From positions 69,529 through 133,528 of the forward strand of contig SJOL01007044.1 of the NCBI GenBank assembly GCA_004794785.1: 64,000 nt of DNA, written 5' to 3'. Below the pieces are notes generated by a model. That model saw only the letters and a program-made list of their open reading frames with translations, was not told the DNA's origin and did not search any database. This document shows, piece after piece, positions 24,720 through 37,111 of this stretch. Numbering within the stretch: the first letter of the stretch is position 1; the number at the start of each line of letters is the position of its first letter. Source of the DNA: Opisthorchis felineus (Eukaryota; Platyhelminthes; Trematoda; Opisthorchiida; Opisthorchiidae). The position numbers were made by a program, and so were the translations under genes.

Positions 24720-27700
24720 CTTGAATTTATGTCGAGTCGTTCACACAAATGATTACATCACTGAAATCCTTTCGCTATCTTGGCACACCAGACATCATAA
24801 AGTGATAGAATTGGGGGCCTTGAAACGTATCGAAACATGCAAATCGTTTTTCAATCGATCGCTGCATCCTAGATTACTGCACGCTATGTCATAATGCCAC
24901 GTAAGCGCAATCTACCGTTTAAAGCTACATCTACGTAGAAAGCTGATGCATTGTCATAAATTAAGCTACTGGCTACGCATAGCTCGATGAATGAGTACTC
25001 CTAAAAGACTACCTGGTAGCACACGACTTTGGAAGTAGATAGGTAGGTAGATGGTAGATTAGGGTGCTCAAACTCCATCAACTCTATCCAACATTGCGAA
25101 CTGTCAAGATATTGAGATATCCAGGGTTAGCTCACACCAATGTTCTGTGGATCGCCTTTCGGTATCGCAGTTCGATACAGTTGACCTAATTCAACGTCTG
25201 TTATAAGACACATATAGAACAGTTCAGCCAGGCAACATTGCGTGAAATGTAGTATAAGCCTGGGTTGGTGCAAATCGATGCGAGCATGCGGTGGACAAAC
25301 TGAGGAAGGGCCTCGGGACCTTTAATTTACATGAACGAGCAGTTTTGCATGACGAATCTGCAGACCTTGCATGGAATGTAAATTAGATTGAATGGCCGGA
25401 TGTCTTGATTTTAATATGAGAAGGATTAGGAAGTGAAGTCACGCAATACTGAAATCCGAGAGACTAGTCAGCACGGCCGAATGATGTGAATCACTTGATG
25501 GAAGGGTGGACGGAGCACACTGTTTAATCACACTGTTGATAATTCGCTTGTGGATATTCCTGAACTACGAATTTCCCATGATTCCCAACAAGGATGAAAC
25601 AACTGTACGGAAATTCTCCGCTTTGCAGTGCATACTAACTTCAACTAGAGGAAGAAATATATTAAAATACTAGATCACTGTGTGAATCCACGTAGAAAAG
25701 TGGAAAATAACATAAATAACCTATTCACACTTTGGTAAAGAATGTACTTCTTCCCGATCTGTGTTGATGCGAGCTATGCGAGCTACAAATCGCGGTTCAG
25801 GATAGACAGCGCTCACAGAATGACTTGTCTTCATACTTCCTATCGGCCTCTGAACCTCAAAGTTTGTGATTTTGCACCCGATGGTTCGGATGCATTTAAT
25901 TTCGCTGTTGCAAGCCGACTGTCTTTTCTCACCAGTTTACATGGTCGTTGACAGTAAATTTTCAGTGTTTTACTGTTACGCAACAGCTGCAAGCACTTGG
26001 TAGGGCTGAATGAGTCACCGATGTGCACGTCTGTCTAGAATATCTTATTTACCGCCATGTAGCAGCAGCTCCAACTGCAGCAGACACTGAAATGACCGCT
26101 GCCCGCTGTTAGACAACAACAAAAAGGGTGAGAATGACAAGAAAAGGCCATGTTGTCACTTGGGCATGCGATGTGCATTATGCCGAGCTGACAAGCTGAG
26201 ACCGAATAACAAGAAGTTAGTAAAAATATAGAACCACTTGTGTCTGGCGTCCACAGGTAGGTGCAACTTGGTTTAACGGAGAAAGTGCAGTGAGTGACAG
26301 TTTAGTTGCATGAAGTGTACGGGCAAATAGAAACGTGTGTTTGATCACTTACAAATGGATCGTAACAAAGTGCAAGACCCAAAATGTGAGGTGAAGTATT
26401 AATGTTTGCATTTATTCTTAGACTAAAACTAGTAGAGTTGAGTTAGTAAGTTGGCAGAAAAACAGTAGCCCTTACCGGGTGAAAATCACGGTGATATATA
26501 AAATCGTCCACGCTCTAAGGAATAAGCCGTAAGCGGGAGGGCGGCCTTGTGATCTTTACAAGTGACATGACTGTGAGTTACTGATAAATCTATTTTGTCT
26601 GTCGTTTTTAGTGTCACACAAGTTAGTGGTACTGAAAAATTAAGAAGAACCTCCTCCATCGGCGTTGCATCGTCGAATTGCAATTCCTTCCGCTGAACCT
26701 CACTGCAACAATACGCCGGTTTGAAGGCTTCAAGCCGCTTTATTCGCCCCGATGGATCAAGCATACAAGGTTTTGCGCCAACACAATCACTTGAATGGTC
26801 CTCCACCTTTAACCCTCATATCCTGTATGCCGGAACACACTGTTCTATTTTTATCTCAGCAACCAGAGTTTACTCTGTCTTGGTCACTAGTCGACACAGA
26901 CGTGAAAAAACACATTTTTTGGTAATCCCCTGTCAGTTTGACATGACCTAACTAGCGTCATCTCCCCTGGCCAAAAATTCACGTTTTTATGCCTCAAAAC
27001 CCGTATACAGTTAGTTCACAAATCGGTATAAAGTAGAACTGGATGTGGTTGATCTTGAAAACGTGAAGTGTGAACAAGACATGGCTGTGGTTGGTTTCCA
27101 AATACCAACTACCTGTTTAGTTGGTGGGCAGCACGTAAGCTGGGTGTCCGGGGAGTCATGTTCCACGTCACTTTTACCCAGCTCAACTTTGCGCGCTATT
27201 CTCCTCGCCTCTGAATAATGGAGCGAGAGGCAATGTCTCTCAGCGCAATTGGTGTCTTCCTATGCGCCACATGTTAATAACATGCTGATATCCAAAGGAC
27301 CTTTTGGTAAATTGGTGGAGTAGAGGATGACCTCGAGCTCAGTCCAACTCTATGTCTTGGTTCCAGGAAACTTACGGCTAACGATTTACTGGAAATCGAC
27401 TGGCTGAAAGTAAAGTTAGAGTGAGCTAGCACTATACGAGGTCATTTGAGCGATGGACTTTAAACGGGACCCTACGTCGAACATACACGGCAGCACAGCT
27501 GAATATCGAGGCATATACGAGGCATATATCAACATATACAGCCGATCGAAACGCCGGTGTCATTTTCATCAGCCAGCCACTGCTTTTTCCAGCTCACCTT
27601 CAGTTGCTGTGATACCTGTAATAGTTGAACTGGATGAAGTCTAGAGATGCCAGCAAAGAAGCACCTGTCCAGGCGACCTACTGCAGATCCAAATGACCCT

Positions 27701-28990
27701 AAATTGATTTTCGGCGCACTAGAAACCAAGTTACAGGCTGTCAGGCACTTGTTCTGGAGAAGTGGATATTGAAAAACTACATGTAGTGTGAGCATTATCA
27801 TCAACTGTGGAATTCCCTAACGAATTTAAACAACAAACCTGATGGATGTCAGTAACACTTTGGGCAGATTCATGGCTGATAGCATTTAGAGTTGAGGTTT
27901 ATTGGTGTGACTTTGGGTAAGTGACTTTCAGAAGCCAGCTGACGAAGTAACATTCTGATAAATGAGAGTTCCAAGCGCCTTTTCGCTCAGAATTAGTGAC
28001 CTATGGACTTTGCATTTTTAAGCTTTGCAAATAGTTTTTACGACTCAGTCTGCTATGCGATGCCAAAATCCATACTCGCTAAAAGTCAGAATTTGCCGTG
28101 TGGATTGTGTAGCCCGCCATACTGTACCCGAGAATTTATTAAGTTGATTGTCAATAGATGGCAAATATACGGTTTTCGAATTAACAGTTTTAGAAACCGA
28201 AAAATGTGATCGTTGGTTTTTTTCTGGGGACAGACTAATGCGTTTCTCTGTGGTCCGTAGTATGGTCCAGTAGCTAGTTTCAGAATGGATTGGCCTTGAT
28301 GCCAGTGGTGACATCCCCAAAGACCAAAGAAATCTTCTTAAATGCGGCGATTTTGTTATAAAAATGCACATTGTGATTTACAGTCAGTTCTGAGACAAAG
28401 TAGCTTGGAACAGTGGTGACAATGATGACGAAATTAGGAGCTAGTTAATGCAGACGAACAATTAAACAAAAGCATATGAGAACTCTATTTTAGTTCCTGA
28501 GCAAATAGCATCCGTTTGGTGCAATTTAGTGAAAACAAAATATTCATTTTCTTAGGATACAGTGAGGAAACAGATCCCAAGTGGATTTTACCCCGCACTG
28601 TTTCGACAACCCAAGTGAAAATTATGTTCAATGTACGACGAGCATACTAACTGAAAATGTCCGACCTTTCGGTTGAAATCCCTATCAAGGGACAGGGTAT
28701 TTGAAAATAATTTTGTATGAAACCAGAATAATCCTGGAATGGACGGTGTCGATGGTGATTTCAATCTTGGAAAACAACTCGAGATTGCCGACCTTGACAA
28801 CATCACTTTAACTGTCCGGTGGCCCTAGACTTCAAGATATCCCGGAAACTGGCCCTGTCATGTTACTGTAGGACTGAGGGGGTCTGATAAGTGGACATCA
28901 AGCTACTTTCTGATGTGGCCGGCGGACAACCAGTGATATCATTATTTGGTGCTAAGCGCCCGAATATTTGTTTTCATTGCAAATGACAGT
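24720..28990. other. No recognised feature
   Basis: Short frames only. Those at 25742-25951 and 26721-26951 (plus) have somewhat protein-like composition but lack paired splice signals. A short tandem duplication involving gaggcatat is at about 27506-27525. Confidence 0.35.
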
Positions 28991-28996
28991 GATTCG

Positions 28997-29205
28997 ACAA
29001 ATACACTCATTTGCACACCAATTTGTTTTCCACGGAAAGCCCACGTGAATTCCAGATGAATCTCTCGTTTATGATATCCTTCAGCTGAGTGTGCTGCACA
29101 AAGGCAGCTTCGTGCTTTAGTTGCTATGATAGTCGAGATATCGCACTATGTTTTCATGAAAGAAACTGATCATAAGGTCGAAGACTTTTCAGTAGACTTC
29201 GTGAA
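28997..29205 (-). mobile_element. S-family retroposon, 5'-truncated (copy S5)
   Basis: The minus strand aligns with S4 from just after the hammerhead core (ttttcagt...cttatga, ttttcatgaaaa, cgatatctcgac, gtgcagcaca, cataaacgagaga) to the tail aaaacaaattggtgtgcaaatgagtg. The right arm of the tail hairpin differs (no TCTCTC), so the fold is lost here. Truncation just 3' of the ribozyme is compatible with 5' truncation at insertion. Confidence 0.6.
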
Positions 29206-29209
29206 GAAC

Positions 29210-30540
29210 ATTGATTGCTTCGCTTCAGCTGAAAGCTGCTTTGGACACCGTCAACTATTGGAATTTACGGCAATGCTTCTCCTTTAACGGCTCATCTCCT
29301 AGCCTCTCATTTCTAATACGTTTTGCCGCGTCTAGTGATTGTGGTCAGAACTCACTCTTTCTTCCTAAACTGGACACTACATGTTGTGCGAAGTTTGTCT
29401 GACTGACTGCAAACAACACCTCGGAGGTACACATTCACATGGGGCGTTCGACTACAGACTAATCCTGTGGATGATACTGTGTCCACTCGAGCAAGCTCTT
29501 CAGAAGTACGAACTACCTTCGACGGTCTAAAAAATCTTACAGAACGTTGACACGTGCACCACACTTCTGAACTGCAAAAACTGAAGCACTATTTGGGATC
29601 AAACCCAATTCTTAGCTTTGTTCACTTGTGCGGTAGACAGATTCAGCCGATTTGATGGCTGTTCATATCCAGGAGAAGGAGACGAATCCTAAATCACTTC
29701 TGATATCATAAATACGGGGAACTTTCAGCTATCTTCTGTGTTAGCAGGAACAGCGTACACTACCACGGTGTGACGTTTAATTTATTCACAGAACACGTGA
29801 CCAATACATAGGGAAGATACGGGACAGTTTTCAGCATTATTTGGAACAGGTACGAAAAAATGCAGGTAACACAGAAGTAATTCAATTGTCTTTGGTTGAG
29901 TGAACTTGTCAACCATGGGCAACAAACGCGTCACATTCTGTAGGTTACGCCGGTCGGGTCCTAGAAATCGCATGTTGAAGGATCTGCCAACTCGTGGAGC
30001 ATTTTATGCCCAAACACGTAAGATGTGAGATCAACCCAGGGGTGCCTAGCCAGTGGCATGGTTGTTAAGCGCAAAAATCAGGAACTGTGAAATTAAGGTA
30101 GCCTTTGGAATAAATCTTTTCACTCCGGCATCCACCTGTTTCACAGCACACTACTTTGGACTGCTTTTTAATGATTGAGAACAAGAGGGTAGATTTGACG
30201 CCGCCACTGTTATCCGAATATCGTTGTGCCACTGAGTACCTCAAAGTATTTCGGGTCTTTGATACTCCAAGTTTGCCGACGACGCGCAGCAGCGAGACAC
30301 GACCGTTATGTTTTCCATGTTCCGTCTTTAAGTCATGCGTAGACTAGCTTGTAGTAAGTTCCAGTCGGAAACTGCCTTAGCAAACAGGTCAAGGCAAGCC
30401 AGTTGATCGTCTGGAGTAAGGTGTTTTATAATTTGGGCATTTATTTAGTTGTTGTGTGGTGCCATCAAGAGAAGCACATTTTGAATCATAATATACGCTG
30501 GTTGGAGAGGTCTCTTAAAAAACCCGAAGACCTACAGCCA
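29210..30540. other. No recognised feature
   Basis: Only short overlapping frames without motifs or paired splice signals. Confidence 0.35.
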
Positions 30541-30546
30541 ATATAA

Positions 30547-30576
30547 ATACATATGTATACGCATACATGTATATGT
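30547..30576. repeat. Thirty bases of strictly alternating purine and pyrimidine
   Basis: TA/CA-type alternation with no break, containing the palindrome atacatatgtat. Such tracts can adopt left-handed DNA under supercoiling; here it may simply be a decayed microsatellite. Confidence 0.8.
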
Positions 30577-30914
30577 CAATGTCTTGCTAACATATTGCAC
30601 TTCTAATGACGACAATATGATTAACTGCATGGTAGGTGCAACAGCTCTATGTCATTTCCTAATAATGTAACGTTGCACCACTGTACGGCCCCATGGAACT
30701 TTTGTACGATTTTATAACAGGAGGCTGTGTTATTATGTTGGGACCTAATGGAATGGGCGAATGATGCCTGTCCCTCAATGAAGAACAGGTAGCTGTTTCC
30801 AGCGTGCATTGGTGTGGCATAATGCTTAGGCCAACGGTTCGTACTCAGCGGCCTGTGCATATACGCCCGTAAACTCGCTGATAATCGCCGCCTGTCCACC
30901 ACACCTGCCTAAAC

Positions 30915-31870
30915 ATTAACAGACTGTAGCTCCAATACCCTCGACGACAGTTTTCATGACAATTTGAGCACCTTATTTCGGCAGGCTAAGGGCTCAAATA
31001 TTGTTGTGTTTGTTGTGGAGATGAATGCGCCAGAAGATAGTAGACTTGACGCTACTGGGGCTCAGTTAAGTAGCAGTTTTGAACTGGAATTGAGACGTAT
31101 GGAAAATGGTGAATGTCTGCTGCAGCTGTGGGCCAACCACAAACTATGTCTTTACAATGCTTACCAAAGCCGCTTGGCCACATAGCGTTCCGTGCATCCA
31201 AATAGCCCCAAAAAACACCAGATCGCCATTAGCTGTAGGTGGCGTGGATCGTTTACTAAAGGTTGTGTTATTACTGACAATTATGTGGATCTGGATCCGC
31301 CGTTGCTTTTCTTAGGGCTTTTTGGGGGTGAGAAAAATAGGCAACGCTCATCTGACCGTTGAGAAGCTCTCGGACCCCAATGTGAAGCACATCTAGGTGG
31401 AACATGCAAACGAAATTGTTTTCGTGTTTTTAAATAAAAGGAGAAAGCGCAAGCTTAACTTGCAGGTTGACCAGGGTTATCCAGTCCTTGGGCATGTGCT
31501 TGACACAAAGTACGCGGTCACGTTGTGGGAGGTGCAATCTTTGAACATGGCTTCAGAGAGTGACACAGGAAGTTGTGCAACACGTATCTCGGAAGTTGCA
31601 TTAGCTCTGATCGTAGTGCGGCAGACAAAGGGAACTCAATGATCTCAAAGACCGGAACTACGTTTGCTAATTTGCGTTACTTCTGGTATCAAAAAGAAAT
31701 CTCACTGGGTCTCAAAGCACGCGTGTATCAGACTGCAATACTGCTGTATTGTTGTACGCCTGCCACTTCGGGCAAAGGATCTGAGAACTCTTCAGGCCTT
31801 CAGGTCTTTGACCACTGATGTCTTAGAAATATTGCTGAAATAGGTCAGAACCAAAGAACTGTGAAGCAAG
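30915..31870 (+). mobile_element. RTE-type LINE copy with internal deletion
   Basis: The plus strand reads TDCSSNTLDDSFHD, SNIVVFVVEMNAPED, RRMENGECLLQLWA, then QIAISCRWRGSF and VDLDPPLLFL, the same order of endonuclease blocks as in the copy at the left edge. VEMNAP replaces the catalytic GDxNAQ block. A following segment (31330-31440) gives EKIGNAHLTVEKLSDP. After about 31560 it jumps to YLGSCISSD, ISKTGTTFANLRYFW, LGLKARVYQ and LQVFDH, blocks of the LINE's C-terminal part. The reverse transcriptase core between them is absent. Frame changes occur near 31185 and 31700-31780. Dead copy, flanked on the right by repeat X. Confidence 0.82.
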
Positions 31871-31934
31871 TAGGAAACGGGTTTTGATGAAGCAGAGGAT
31901 ACTTTTCTTGATGAATACATCTTGACACAATACC

Positions 31935-32195
31935 ATTACTTGCAAGTGAGTGTATTTCACCATAAGCTGTTCATTGGTTTTACTTATTGGCACACGGACA
32001 AATGATGGTTACTTCGGATTCCTTGAAAATGATCATTCTTGTAAAGCCCTTAGAAAAGTTCCACAATGGCTACATTGTTTTCCCACTATTCTCAGACAAG
32101 ATTGCATAGATTGCAAAGATGCTTAGCTTCTCCGGATTAAATTGCCTTGAGGCCCTTCAACAAAAGGACTTGTTTTCACATCCAATTCTCATAGA
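31935..32195 (+). repeat. Repeat X, copy 2, starting with an S-family tail piece
   Basis: Direct-repeat partner of 17640-17905. Its first bases (ttgcaagtgagtgtatttcacc) match the end of the S-family tail, so X may be joined to, or be an extension of, that family. It follows the LINE copy ending near 31870. Confidence 0.7.
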
Positions 32196-32399
32196 TGGGA
32201 CATGTGTTAAGCATGTCGAGTTACCACCTTCTAAGACAAACGTTGTTTTACGTTCTTATTCGGGGTGGCGCTCAGAATATTACGGCCAAATGGAGTGAAG
32301 GATATTACGAAAAGTTTGGCTTCCGTAGTTCCTGTTCGCCTTCGAGGATAGAGCCCATTTTAACTTCGGTGTGCTTGGCTGAACTATATGGTGGCTAAC

Positions 32400-33260
32400 C
32401 AGTGTGAGTCAAATTCTATTTAGATTGTCTGATTGAGTGTTAGTGGTGTAGGCACGTGGTAGGTCATCCCCGTGTCCTCTTCTCTGTTGTCCTTTTTATT
32501 CTTTTCATTAAAATGCTTCATTTAGGTAAATTGACAGGGTTGTATGTCAGTGAATCACCAATGTTCTCATTTGGTGTTGCCGTCAGTGTTGAATTCGATT
32601 GACGGAACATTCATAATGAGACTAGATTTTTCGGGTTCGACTGAATGACAAAACTCGAAATCACTTCAAATTTAATAGATTGAAAAAAAAAACTCTAAAA
32701 GCTCACACCATCAAATGTCATTGGTGCTCCACAGGAATGTAAATTCGCTTCCTGTATGTGGCTGAAGGTCTTAGGTGAACTAGATTGGATGACGGTAGGT
32801 ACATTCTGCTTAACAGATTAAGCCTGGATGTAGCCTAATTGGCAGGAGAGAAGACGACGTTAATTATCCCTAGAGATTATCATGAAAGCTTACGTACTAC
32901 ATGCAACCAGTATGATGTTTTTTACATTATATCATTGAGTGTGTCTTTCAGTAGAATACTAACCCACATAATTCTTATTCATGAGAACATTACCGAAAAG
33001 CACGCATAGGTTCATTTGGCAACTTTCGTTACTAGTTAAGCAAAAACTTTTGAACACGTTACGCAAACTCGCTCTTTAGTTATGCACGTGTTATCACTTA
33101 AGTGGAACTGATTTGGCTATTCAAACATTGGACATTCAAACATTAGTCATTTGGCTCATTGGTTATCCGAGCTTATGTTGTGTGCTAAAAGGGCCTGAAA
33201 CGCCAGTAAGGCCACTCCAAACTAAGTACAGGTCAAAACCAATCAGAAGGTGTGCTGTAA
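32400..33260. other. No recognised feature
   Basis: Short frames only. Lies downstream (3' on the minus strand) of the candidate five-exon gene; further exons of it could be here but none was recognised. Confidence 0.3.
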
Positions 33261-33267
33261 TTCACAC

Positions 33268-33369
33268 TGCATCTGTTGCCGATTCTGGCTTCTGTGTGAG
33301 TCGAAATAATGTCTTTTGTCATTCACGAAGACAACACTCGGACCATTATCTCTGATAAACTCAACCAAA
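33268..33369 (-). CDS. Candidate exon 5 of a minus-strand gene
   Basis: Frame reads LVEFIRDNGPSVVFVNDKRHY then FDSHRSQNRQQMQ. It starts with one base that completes the codon left by the 33500-33760 exon. The acceptor (gagactag) has a T-rich stretch a little upstream; the donor is atgca followed by gtgtga. The frame is open further upstream to a stop near 33410, so the start could lie there. No domain recognised. Confidence 0.35.
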
Positions 33370-33499
33370 CTAGTCTCTTTGTCCAAAGAAAACGTTTGCC
33401 GTATTTGCAATCGGAAATGCTATAAAGTTGGGGTACTGAGCATCACGCATATGGAGCACAGCTCGGAGCAATAAAGTTACTCTAATACGATTTCGTTAC

Positions 33500-33760
33500 C
33501 TTCCAAAAAGGAAATTGTCAGCCAAATTCACAAATGTCACAAATTCAGTGAATGACGGTGATGGGCGAAAGGTACTGACATTTTGAATGTCCTCAATGGA
33601 ATGCAAGCGGACACAGTCAAGAGAATAGAACAGCACTGATGGTATTTCGCGGGCTTTGTCCAAGTACCCCTCACTATAGTCAATTACAGATTGAACGAAC
33701 AACTCCAAGCATTTTGGAAGTTGTGTGATTATGTGCTGGCATGTAGAAATCTGAAGTGAG
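33500..33760 (-). CDS. Candidate exon 4 of a minus-strand gene
   Basis: Eighty-six codons read on the minus strand, including HIITQLPKCLELFVQSVIDY, KAREIPSVLFYSLDCVRLH and FTEFVTFVNLADNFLFG. The donor (ttggaag followed by gtaacg) is good; the acceptor chosen (aaatgctag) is moderate but is the one that restores phase with the preceding exon. Composition is strongly protein-like and hydrophobic blocks alternate with charged ones. I cannot name the family. An alternative reading, an unspliced sequence with one stop that continues in frame to about 33374, cannot be excluded. Confidence 0.45.
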
Positions 33761-33935
33761 CTAGCATTTAGACATATTTATTCAAAACCTGGCTTCATGC
33801 TGAAAATCTACGCTGAAATATGCAGAAAATTCGTGAAGAACTGTACAAAGGTTGGAGATTCACAGGAAATTACTAGAAATACACACCAGATTCATGAAAA
33901 CGATCGCGCTCGCAGCGTCCCAGTTGAGCACTTAC

Positions 33936-34170
33936 AAAAAAGATGAGTGGCTGAAGTTCTCTTCCTCAGCTTCTAGCATCTTTAATTCATCAGGTTGGCG
34001 ATTTGTACGTCGAATTTTTGTAATGGCGACACAGATTGGTTTGGCTAAAGCAGTATTCAATATTATGTGAAAAGTAGACAGTTCTGCTTTCGCTTTGTCA
34101 CTCAGTATGTTTCGGCCACAGACTTGTGAATGTGTTTTTTCCTCATCCGAACATCCGGATATTCTGGTGA
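33936..34170 (-). CDS. Candidate exon 3 of a minus-strand gene
   Basis: The frame reads TRISGCSDEEKTHSQVCGRN, KAELSTFHIILNTALAKP and TNRQPDELKMLEAEEEN and ends at a near-perfect donor (tttttt followed by gtaagtg). It begins with two leftover bases after an acceptor ending ttttgggag, and leaves two bases that join exon 4 in phase. Seventy-seven full codons. The plus-strand frame across the same bases (33852-34070) lacks comparable signals. No domain recognised. Confidence 0.45.
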
Positions 34171-34644
34171 CTCCCAAAATGGAAAGTCAACCGTTCCATT
34201 CTAGAACTAGTTTCTCCTGGCTTGGATACTGATTTCTTTTGAGTCATGAGGAGTTTACATCACTTTTCTGAAACGGATTTATGACGTTTCTTTCATAGCA
34301 CTGAGCGACTCCTCAGGCTGGATTCTAGCTAACAACTGTTTGGATTGATTTTAAAAGCTTGCCCAGAACATTTCAAGCGCTTTCTCCAGAAATCGTTGAC
34401 TTAAGACATTTGTTTCTACTGATACGGATAATTTATTTATTGATTCACTTTTGAACACTTAGTTCCCCTCATTGTAATCCTCCTTGACATCTCTCAATGT
34501 AAATAATCAATTTCAGTAAATATTCAGGGTCGGATCCCCAGTCAAGCGTCAAAATCCGTCACGGCCGTTCGGAGCGCGTTCCGTTCAAACACAACCCGAA
34601 GTACTGATGTAGTTTGCTTCCTTCTCGAATACAGTTTTTAGGGC

Positions 34645-34905
34645 TTGGTTTTCACAATTGAAGAGCAGCCGCACATATTGCCGGTAGATGGAAAAAAGTC
34701 AAAAATAAAAAAACTACATCAACCAGAAATGACGGACAATGGAGAGGCCGACATTGCGAAAGAAGCTGGTCGCCCATGGTATGCAATTCACGCACAAGCC
34801 AGAATTTTGATTGGCCTATTACGCACAAGCCACAAAGTGCGCTCGTTCAAATTGAGGTTGCGCACAATCCAGGTGAAGAACGATCTAGACGCATATTACG
34901 CATAA
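34645..34905 (+). CDS. Weak candidate terminal exon
   Basis: After an acceptor-like tttttag, an 86-codon frame begins (alternative start codon) GLVFTIEEQPHILPVDG and continues hydrophilic (MTDNGEADIAKEAGRPW) to a TAA. The second half contains repeated gcacaagcca/gcacaatcca stretches, so part may be a local duplication rather than gene sequence. It lies inside a proposed intron of the minus-strand gene. Low support. Confidence 0.2.
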   Translation: MVFTIEEQPHILPVDGKKSKIKKLHQPEMTDNGEADIAKEAGRPWYAIHAQARILIGLLRTSHKVRSFKLRLRTIQVKNDLDAYYA

Positions 34906-35571
34906 AATAAGGAAAAATGGACAATTAAAACATGCGAAAAATCATTCAACATGGATTGGAGGGTATATCCTGAGAATTCTCAAATTAAGTCTTTTGTGAT
35001 TTCTGCCCAAGTTGATTTGACATTGCCACAATTTCCACATACGCTAAGCTTATCTCCGCTGTTCTCCCCCAATTCACTCAACTTCCTCGGGGCTATCCAT
35101 GTCACTCACTCCAATACAAAGTTGGCAGAAGATCGACATTTTTGTTTTCAGTTATACGGGAATAAATGTGGCCACATATCCAATAATTCGTGGGCTCAGT
35201 AGCCTGACTAATAATTGGAGCTATTTACCCTCTCATATTTTTTGCTGTGGATGACTGTCGTCCCAGCTGACTGTCTTGTGCTGAAAGGTGTCTTATAAAT
35301 AATGTTGTTACTGGTGCTATCCATTGTGTGACCTGTGTCTTACGACTGCCTTCCCAACAACAGACGAGAACGTCAATGCTGAAAAGATATACTAATCAGC
35401 TAAAGCTTAATCAATCATACACTGATGTGAGGATTTCGAAGGAAGGTGGGTGACGGACCCCGAATTCGCACCATGGTCCGCGCATGCATCGCCCTCGACC
35501 CATAGGCTTGTCCTACCGGACCAAACATTCACCGGAGGCTGTTGGTTAATATTTCGACTCCCGCCGTAAAC

Positions 35572-35739
35572 CGAAAGCAGACCAAATGTAGGCATTTCCT
35601 GATTGGTCAGAAGGAAGCATTTCCAGCTCTACGCTTCTCGCCCCTTTCATGAAAATTCTGGCGTGACACTGTAGAAACTTCTGTAATCTCTTGTTACTAT
35701 TAAAGTCTCTCTTAAACTGCTGTGCTTTATGACATGCTA
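35572..35739 (-). CDS. Candidate exon 2 of a minus-strand gene
   Basis: A very good acceptor (ttgttcctcccacag) is followed by two bases and a frame reading ACHKAQQFKRDFNSNKRLQK, FLQCHARIFMKGARSVELE and SDQSGNAYIWSAF. The phase fits the exon at 36261-36387. The donor (tttcg followed by gtttac) leaves one base and is only fair; the frame runs on to a stop at 35546, so the 3' limit is uncertain. Basic, soluble composition; no domain recognised. Confidence 0.4.
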
Positions 35740-35808
35740 CTGTGGGAGGAACAACAAGCCAAAAACTAATATGGGAGTTGCAAGTCACAAAAGCAACAGA
35801 TTAGACTA

Positions 35809-35838
35809 ACAGACCAGAATGGTTCCATTCTGGTCTGT
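35809..35838. repeat. Perfect 14-bp inverted repeat with a 2-base spacer
   Basis: ACAGACCAGAATGG, tt, then its exact reverse complement. It is followed by aaaccctaag, a short sequence also present near 21448. No transposon body is seen on either side. Confidence 0.85.
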
Positions 35839-36260
35839 AAACCCTAAGCGCCCATAAATTGAGTAATGAGAAATTGTGCTGATCAAAAAACAGGGCAGAA
35901 ACACTATAATCACGTGTACAATACATTCCGCAGGTCATCGAGTTCTGACTTGTCATTTTAGATTTCGAGGTTACCTAGACCAACAATGTCATTTCTAGAG
36001 AAACGTTGACGAAAGCGAAGCAGTTGCTATCAGAAAACTCCAAGTCAGTTACCTGTAGACAACCCAGTATACCAACTTCAACAAATCTTTAGCGTGATGT
36101 CTGAAAAATTTCTCAACTCAATAAATCTCTTCAGGAACCCTTATTACTTACTGCATGGTTCGTAGCCCACCTGCGAAAAAGAACAGCCCAAAATTGTGAT
36201 GTCATGAACTTAATGCAAGACTAGTACAGAAAATACTCATAGGCCTGATTTTTAACTCAC

Positions 36261-36387
36261 TTGTACGAAAACCTGTGTTCAGACATTCAAACCAACGTGT
36301 AGTAACCAAAGGAAGACCTGGAAGCGGCAGATTGTGAAGGTGTTTACACCACACTACCCAATTTGTCCCGAAGTTTTCACACAGCAT
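36261..36387 (-). CDS. Candidate exon 1 of a minus-strand gene
   Basis: Forty-two codons read MLCENFGTNWVVWCKHLHN and LPLVTTRWFECLNTGFRT on the minus strand, closed by a strong donor (tacaa followed by gtgagt). An AG precedes the ATG directly (ttttgaaag), so the ATG may be internal and further exons may lie upstream. One base is left for exon 2. Aromatic-rich; no domain recognised. Confidence 0.42.
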
Positions 36388-37111
36388 CTTTCAAAAATCG
36401 TAGTTCACTGGAATATCGACTGGGATGCTGCAGCTGTCACAGTGTGCATAGAACGTTCTTGAGGCCACTCGTTTTACCATTTCTCCTATCCATACTAAAC
36501 TTGGCACCTGAGAATCTTCAACACACGTCAGTTAGCATAATTATCCGTTGAATTCATCAGTGGTTTTGGTTTAGTGTCCATCGACGTCGGGAAGGACCAC
36601 GTTGAATGGAGGAAAATTACAAAACGTTCCTAAAACGAGTCCCAGGTTGACTGGAAGCAAAAGAAACTTAAGGATATGCAAAAAGCCTTGTTTTTGTCCA
36701 ACAACAGACACCGTTTTGGAGTATTTTTTACTTGTTTTGCCTGCATTTTTTATCCTGAGTGCGTTCCCGTACTTTAAACACTTGCGCTTTCAGCTACTAT
36801 AATTAGGTTTGCGGTTCTGGTTCATATGAGCCTGGTACAATACCAGACGTTATAAAAGAAGCACTGTTTCTTCCTCGTTGGGAACCATCACCAGTGTGCA
36901 TCTCACGAAACTTAGAGATTTTCGAACTCGCAACCTTCCCGCAACATTGTGAACAAGCAACACATTGTTTTCAGTTTCAGTGGATCTGTCATCAGAACTA
37001 GCGAAAAATTAAATTAATCACTGTATTAGGTGACATCTGGATGTCTTAAAGTGAACACTGCAGTGGGCCCCTGGTGATTTTTCACGCACTGAATCCGTGT
37101 GTTCATTTCAG

